A DNA stretch of 17,828 bases from Mesolinea sp964536465 (GTDB lineage: Bacteria; Chloroflexota; Anaerolineae; Anaerolineales; Anaerolineaceae), in assembly GCA_964536465.1 (NCBI GenBank), contig CAZHXQ010000034.1, positions 1 through 17,828 of the forward strand. The letters are read 5' to 3'. A program made the translations under genes and the position numbers. The notes beneath the pieces were generated by a model. The model saw only the letters and a list, made by a program, of their open reading frames with translations, made no database searches and was not told the origin of the DNA. Positions 14,442 to 17,828 of the stretch are shown piece by piece. Each line of letters starts with the position of its first letter. Position 1 is the first letter of the stretch.

Positions 14442-16856
14442 ATGAATCCGAAAAGCCTGATCTTACTTGAATACCATAAGGTTCTGGAGCGGCTCAAAGC
14501 ATATGCCAGTTTCGAGCTCTCAGAAAAACTGGCGGGCAAACTTCGTCCCACCAGCAGCCTTGAAAAAGCGCAGCTCTACCAGGAGCAAACTCGCCAGGCC
14601 CGCCATTTGCTCAGCCTGAACGATTCCCTTACCTTCAAAGGCGCGGTCGACATGCGCCCCTTGGCAGACCAGGCGAGACATCAGATGACCCTCGAAGCCC
14701 CCGTCCTGCTCGCCATTCGGAATTCCTTGTTGGTTTCACGGGATGCCAGGCGTTTTTTGCTGGAAAAGCATGCGGAAGCACCTCTGCTTTCCAATATGGC
14801 TGAAGGTTTATCTGACGGGCATGGTTTGATCGACCTGATCAATAGGACGATCAACGAACGAGGCGAGGTTTTAGACAGCGCTTCTGCCCTGCTCGGGCAA
14901 ATCCGTTCTGACCTCAAAGTCACGCACGCGCGCCTGATGGACCGCATGAATCGTTATTTAAATGACCCCAAGAGTGCCCGCATGCTGCAGGAAACTTTAA
15001 TCACCCAGCGGGGCGGTCGCTATGTTATTCCGCTGAAGTCCGAATATAAGGGGCAAATTAAATCCATCGTGCATGACCAGAGCTCATCCGGCGCCACTTT
15101 GTTTGTGGAACCGCTGGCAGTGGTGGAATGGAACAACAAGTTTCGTCAGCTTGAATTGGACGAACGCGATGAAGTTTTGCGCGTGTTGCACAAACTGAGT
15201 GGCGAGATCGCCAATTATGCAGAAGAGCTGATCCTGACCAGTGAAGTCATGGCAGACCTCGACCTGATCTTTATGAAAGCCCGCTATGCTGACGACCTGC
15301 ATGCCGCTCAACCAGAACTGGTCGCTTTTGAAAAACGGGATAAAGGGCTGCACCCAGGCAGCCTCATCCACCTGATCCGAGCCCGCCACCCGCTGCTTCC
15401 GCCCGACAAGGTGGTACCCATCGATGTTCAATTAGATAAGCAGACCTTTTCGGTCGTTCTCACCGGTCCCAATACAGGCGGTAAGACTGTAACGCTGAAG
15501 ACCATTGGTCTGATGGTGCTGATGGCTCAGGCTGGTTTGCAAATTCCGGCCCGTTCCGGCTCGCGCATCAGTGTTTTTCAAGATGTTTTTGCAGATATCG
15601 GTGACGAACAGTCGATCGAACAATCACTGTCCACTTTCTCAGGGCACATCAGCCAGCTCGTGCGGATTTTAAGGCGGGCGAACTCCCGCTCTTTGGTTCT
15701 GCTGGACGAACTGGGATCGGGGACGGACCCACAGGAAGGCTCCGCCCTGGCACGGGCGGTGTTGGATTATCTGCTTAAACGGCGCATCACCTGCTTCGTC
15801 GCCACGCATTTCCCAGAACTTAAAAGCTACGCGCATGGCACTTCCGGGGTGACCAATGCCAGCCTTGAGTTCGATCCGGAAACGCTCATGCCCACCTACC
15901 GATTGATGATTGGTCTGCCTGGGCGCTCCAACGCCCTGGCGATCGCCGAACGGCTGGGGCTCGACCCGGAAATCCTGGAGGCTGCCCGAAAAGACATCAA
16001 CCCCGATGACCTCCAGGTCGATGATCTTCTGGAAGAGATCCACCGTCAGCGCAATCTTGCCAACCAGAATTTCCATGCGTCTGAGGCAGCCCTACTCTCT
16101 GCCCAAAAGAAAGAAGCCGAGTTAGAAACCCACCTGGAAAAACTGGAAAACGAACGCGAGCAGATTCTAAATCGAGCTCGCGAAGAGGCTGAGGACGAGC
16201 TGGAAGAGTTACGAGACCAGGTACGTGATTTGCAAAAGATGATCAAACGCCTGAAATCTGAACCAGAACGAAAAATTGAGTTAGTGCAGGTGCAGGAAAA
16301 ATTAGAGCAACTCGAGAAAAAGCAGGAAGAAAAACTGGTCCATCGACACAAACAAACCCATCTCCCCCGCAGGCCCGGCGGACCGGTTGAAGTTGGGCAG
16401 AGAGTGCACATCAAAAAACTGGGCATCGATGGCACGATCACCGCTATTGACGGAGAGCAGTTTGAAGTCCAGGCAGGGGCCCTACGTTTGCGATTGTTTG
16501 CTCAGGATATCTCCCGAAGGGGTGCTTTTCGGGATGAGAACCAGCCCGCTGTCGAAAAAAAGAGCCAGGGCAAGGGGCGCACCTCTTTGCCCAGTGTGGC
16601 TGGCGCTGACCTGGAGTTAGACCTGCGGGGATTGCGAGTAGAGGACGCTCTTGACCAACTTGACCCATACCTTGAACGCGCCTATAGCTCGGGACTGCCT
16701 TTTGTGCGCGTCATCCACGGCAAGGGAACGGGCGCATTGCGAGAAACCGTTCGTGATACCTTGCGGCACTCTGCCTTGGTTTCAAGATGGGAGAGAGGGC
16801 AGGATAACGAAGGTGGAGACGGGGTCAGCGTGGTTTTCTTCCATGCACCTGATTAA
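14442..16856 (+). CDS. mutS2: MutS2 with C-terminal Smr nuclease domain
   Basis: This 804-residue protein is a MutS2-type ATPase. The family is reported to suppress recombination and to split collided ribosomes, and it does not act in mismatch repair. Order: helical core/clamp (1-about 320), ATPase with Walker A GPNTGGKT (342-349) and Walker B LVLLDE (418-423), a long charged coiled coil (about 530-630), a KOW-like beta domain (about 645-690), and an Smr domain (about 724-804) with LDLRG (726-730) and HGKGTGAL (759-766). I prefer ATG 14442 over the TTG at 14367 because the family's conserved N-terminus (NPKSLILLEYHKVLERL) begins there and an extended -10 box sits just upstream. All motifs are intact, so it should be functional. 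Confidence 0.93.
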   Translation: MNPKSLILLEYHKVLERLKAYASFELSEKLAGKLRPTSSLEKAQLYQEQTRQARHLLSLNDSLTFKGAVDMRPLADQARHQMTLEAPVLLAIRNSLLVSRDARRFLLEKHAEAPLLSNMAEGLSDGHGLIDLINRTINERGEVLDSASALLGQIRSDLKVTHARLMDRMNRYLNDPKSARMLQETLITQRGGRYVIPLKSEYKGQIKSIVHDQSSSGATLFVEPLAVVEWNNKFRQLELDERDEVLRVLHKLSGEIANYAEELILTSEVMADLDLIFMKARYADDLHAAQPELVAFEKRDKGLHPGSLIHLIRARHPLLPPDKVVPIDVQLDKQTFSVVLTGPNTGGKTVTLKTIGLMVLMAQAGLQIPARSGSRISVFQDVFADIGDEQSIEQSLSTFSGHISQLVRILRRANSRSLVLLDELGSGTDPQEGSALARAVLDYLLKRRITCFVATHFPELKSYAHGTSGVTNASLEFDPETLMPTYRLMIGLPGRSNALAIAERLGLDPEILEAARKDINPDDLQVDDLLEEIHRQRNLANQNFHASEAALLSAQKKEAELETHLEKLENEREQILNRAREEAEDELEELRDQVRDLQKMIKRLKSEPERKIELVQVQEKLEQLEKKQEEKLVHRHKQTHLPRRPGGPVEVGQRVHIKKLGIDGTITAIDGEQFEVQAGALRLRLFAQDISRRGAFRDENQPAVEKKSQGKGRTSLPSVAGADLELDLRGLRVEDALDQLDPYLERAYSSGLPFVRVIHGKGTGALRETVRDTLRHSALVSRWERGQDNEGGDGVSVVFFHAPD

Positions 16857-16899
16857 AAAAAAGATTGCCACTAATTTGCTCCCTTATTACTGGCAATCT
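16855..16899 (-). terminator. Minus-strand-oriented terminator after mutS2
   Basis: AGATTGCCA (16862-16870) and TGGCAATCT (16891-16899) form a perfect 9-bp stem with a 20-nt loop. The A8 run at 16855-16862 reads as U8 on the minus strand, while the plus strand has no T-tract after the stem. It therefore looks like a terminator for transcription arriving from the right, although it also directly follows mutS2. Confidence 0.55.
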
Positions 16900-17111
16900 C
16901 TCTGCACCGGTCCCCTGCTGCCGGTACTCCGAATGAATAAGTACGATAGAGATTATAGCATATCCCGGTCAAAATGGCGACAATTTACCCGTTATTTGCA
17001 TAAAGCCCCCAAATTGAATAAATTTGTGTTATCTTATTAGTAACTCCCTTAATCATAGTTGACTCATCAACTAAAATCCTGGCCCGAATCATAAGACTTG
17101 CCGAAAACTCC

Positions 17112-17139
17112 TTGACCCCTGACAAGCGGGTGGTAAACT
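17112..17139 (+). promoter_or_regulatory. Strong candidate promoter with no assigned gene
   Basis: TTGACC (17112-17117) and TAAACT (17134-17139) have a 16-bp spacer, and TGG directly before the -10 gives an extended -10. Transcription would start near 17146 and run toward the hairpins at 17418-17483. No annotated gene explains it. Confidence 0.55.
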
Positions 17140-17417
17140 AATTGTGCATAATCAAGACGCAAAAGACTATGCCAAATCCATCCACCATCCCAATCCCCTG
17201 ATCCTTACCGTCCGACTATTTAGTTTTCGACTGTCTGGGTTTGCGTTACTTAACAAAGAAAGGGAAAGGGATGTTCCGTTTAATTAAGCTAAAGCAATGC
17301 TGTCATGTCTACGATACCGAACAGAACTGCTTCGTCAGGAGTTCGGCCAAAAACCTTCACAAGTCCCTCCGATCTGCGAGCTTGAATCAGACCCGCAGGG
17401 AGATGCTTTCAAACAGC

Positions 17418-17437
17418 TCCTGGCACCTCTGCCAGGA
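17418..17437. other. Perfect hairpin A
   Basis: TCCTGGCA (17418-17425) and TGCCAGGA (17430-17437) form a perfect 8-bp stem with a CCTC tetraloop. There is no T-tract on either side, so it is not a standard terminator. It may be part of a structured RNA. Confidence 0.5.
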
Positions 17438-17454
17438 CCCACACTGCAAAGTCA

Positions 17455-17483
17455 GGCAATGTAAAAGCAAGCATTACATTGCC
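17455..17483. other. Perfect hairpin B
   Basis: GGCAATGTAA (17455-17464) and TTACATTGCC (17474-17483) form a perfect 10-bp stem with a 9-nt loop, 17 bases after hairpin A. There is no T-tract, so a structured transcript or protein-binding site is more likely than a terminator. Confidence 0.5.
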
Positions 17484-17527
17484 AATTGCAACTGATCACG
17501 CCTGCAGACCCAGGTTTCAGTCTGAAA

Positions 17528-17559
17528 ACTAAAAGCCCCTCCAAAATTGGAGGGGCTTT
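17528..17559 (-). terminator. Terminator of the tRNA-Leu gene
   Basis: AAAGCCCCTCC (17532-17542) and GGAGGGGCTTT (17549-17559) form a perfect 11-bp stem with a 6-base loop. On the minus strand it lies 6 bp past the tRNA 3' end and continues into TTTTAGTTTTC, a good U-rich tail. Confidence 0.85.
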
Positions 17560-17564
17560 CTTGA

Positions 17565-17646
<82 letters not shown>

Positions 17647-17656
17647 AAGTTTAGAA

Positions 17657-17686
17657 AGTATACTCGCATTCCAACACAACAGTCAA
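17657..17686 (-). promoter_or_regulatory. Promoter of tRNA-Leu
   Basis: On the minus strand TTGACT (17681-17686) and TATACT (17657-17662) are spaced 18 bp apart. The -10 box lies 10 bp before the mature tRNA 5' end, so the primary transcript would have a very short leader. Confidence 0.8.
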
Positions 17687-17781
17687 GATTTTTGGATTCC
17701 CAGCTGGTGGGAAGCGTTGAGCGAAAGGAAAACTCCGTCCTTGCTGGCGATAGACACATCTCTCTATGCGCGTATTGTCAA

Positions 17782-17825
17782 GGCTAAATAGAAATGTCCT
17801 AATGCTGGCTAAATAGAAATGTCCT
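17782..17825. repeat. Two-copy 19-bp tandem repeat at the window edge
   Basis: GGCTAAATAGAAATGTCCT occurs at 17782-17800 and again, identically, at 17807-17825, a 25-bp period. Within the last copy AATAG and CTATT form an inverted pair that may continue past the window. Such multiple repeats occur at the ends of some insertion sequences, but no transposase gene is in view. Confidence 0.6.
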
Positions 17826-17828
17826 ATT

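Larger units (their letters stand above)
16857..17564. other. 708-bp region without a convincing gene
   Basis: No protein family is recognisable on either strand. The region contains the hairpin at 16855-16899, a good plus-strand promoter (17112-17139), two perfect hairpins (17418-17437 and 17455-17483) and the terminator of the tRNA. Open frames here are short: 47 codons from GTG 17144, and a Cys-rich 75-codon frame from ATG 17271. Neither resembles a known protein. Confidence 0.6.

Noticed and set aside
17241..17495. 84-codon Cys-rich open frame
   Set aside because: It runs through the perfect hairpins, has no recognisable domain and only a weak purine tract before the ATG at 17271. It is kept as an alternative to the RNA hypothesis, not as a gene.

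Overview
This window looks like ordinary chromosomal DNA of about 50-55% GC, most probably from an Anaerolineae-type Chloroflexota bacterium. That placement is inference: it rests on the mix of genes, on lipoprotein-type surface proteins without any LPS genes, and on several starts with no Shine-Dalgarno sequence. No rRNA or species-specific marker is present to prove it.

Layout. 1-671 is non-coding and filled with composite palindromic repeats. 700-3636 is a compact zinc operon: a Fur/Zur-type regulator, a metal-binding lipoprotein, an ABC ATPase and a permease. It lies behind a promoter overlapped by a near-perfect Fur-family box. 3717-5458 is a two-gene lipid operon (PatA/HtrB-like acyltransferase plus CDP-alcohol phosphatidyltransferase) closed by a strong terminator. 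5546-6883 (minus) encodes a secreted lipoprotein with two copies of a lectin-like domain. After a 478-bp intergenic stretch come a divergent YchF-family GTPase (7362-8432, plus), surE (minus) and sbcD (plus), the last two transcribed divergently. An HD phosphohydrolase and an inositol-monophosphatase-family enzyme follow on the plus strand, separated by 208 bp that carry a phased row of DnaA-box-like 9-mers. On the minus strand a PiT phosphate transporter is paired with its PhoU-like (DUF47) partner. mutS2 (14442-16856) is followed by about 700 bp without a convincing gene but with a good promoter and several perfect hairpins. Last are a minus-strand tRNA-Leu(CAA) with promoter and terminator, and a 25-bp-period tandem repeat at the right edge.

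How the genes fit together. The zinc genes form one autoregulated uptake unit. The acyltransferase and phosphatidyltransferase resemble the patA-pgsA pair of actinobacterial phosphatidylinositol mannoside synthesis, and the inositol-phosphatase-family gene 6 kb away could supply inositol; this link is inference. PiT and the DUF47 protein are a known transporter/regulator pair. The remainder is housekeeping or DNA maintenance.

The points most worth a second look are the helically phased DnaA-like boxes (11567-11651), the recurring -10-box-next-to-start-codon arrangement that suggests leaderless mRNAs, the divergent YchF paralogue, and the promoter-plus-hairpins region 16857-17564. I did not find a clear undescribed defence or mobile system.
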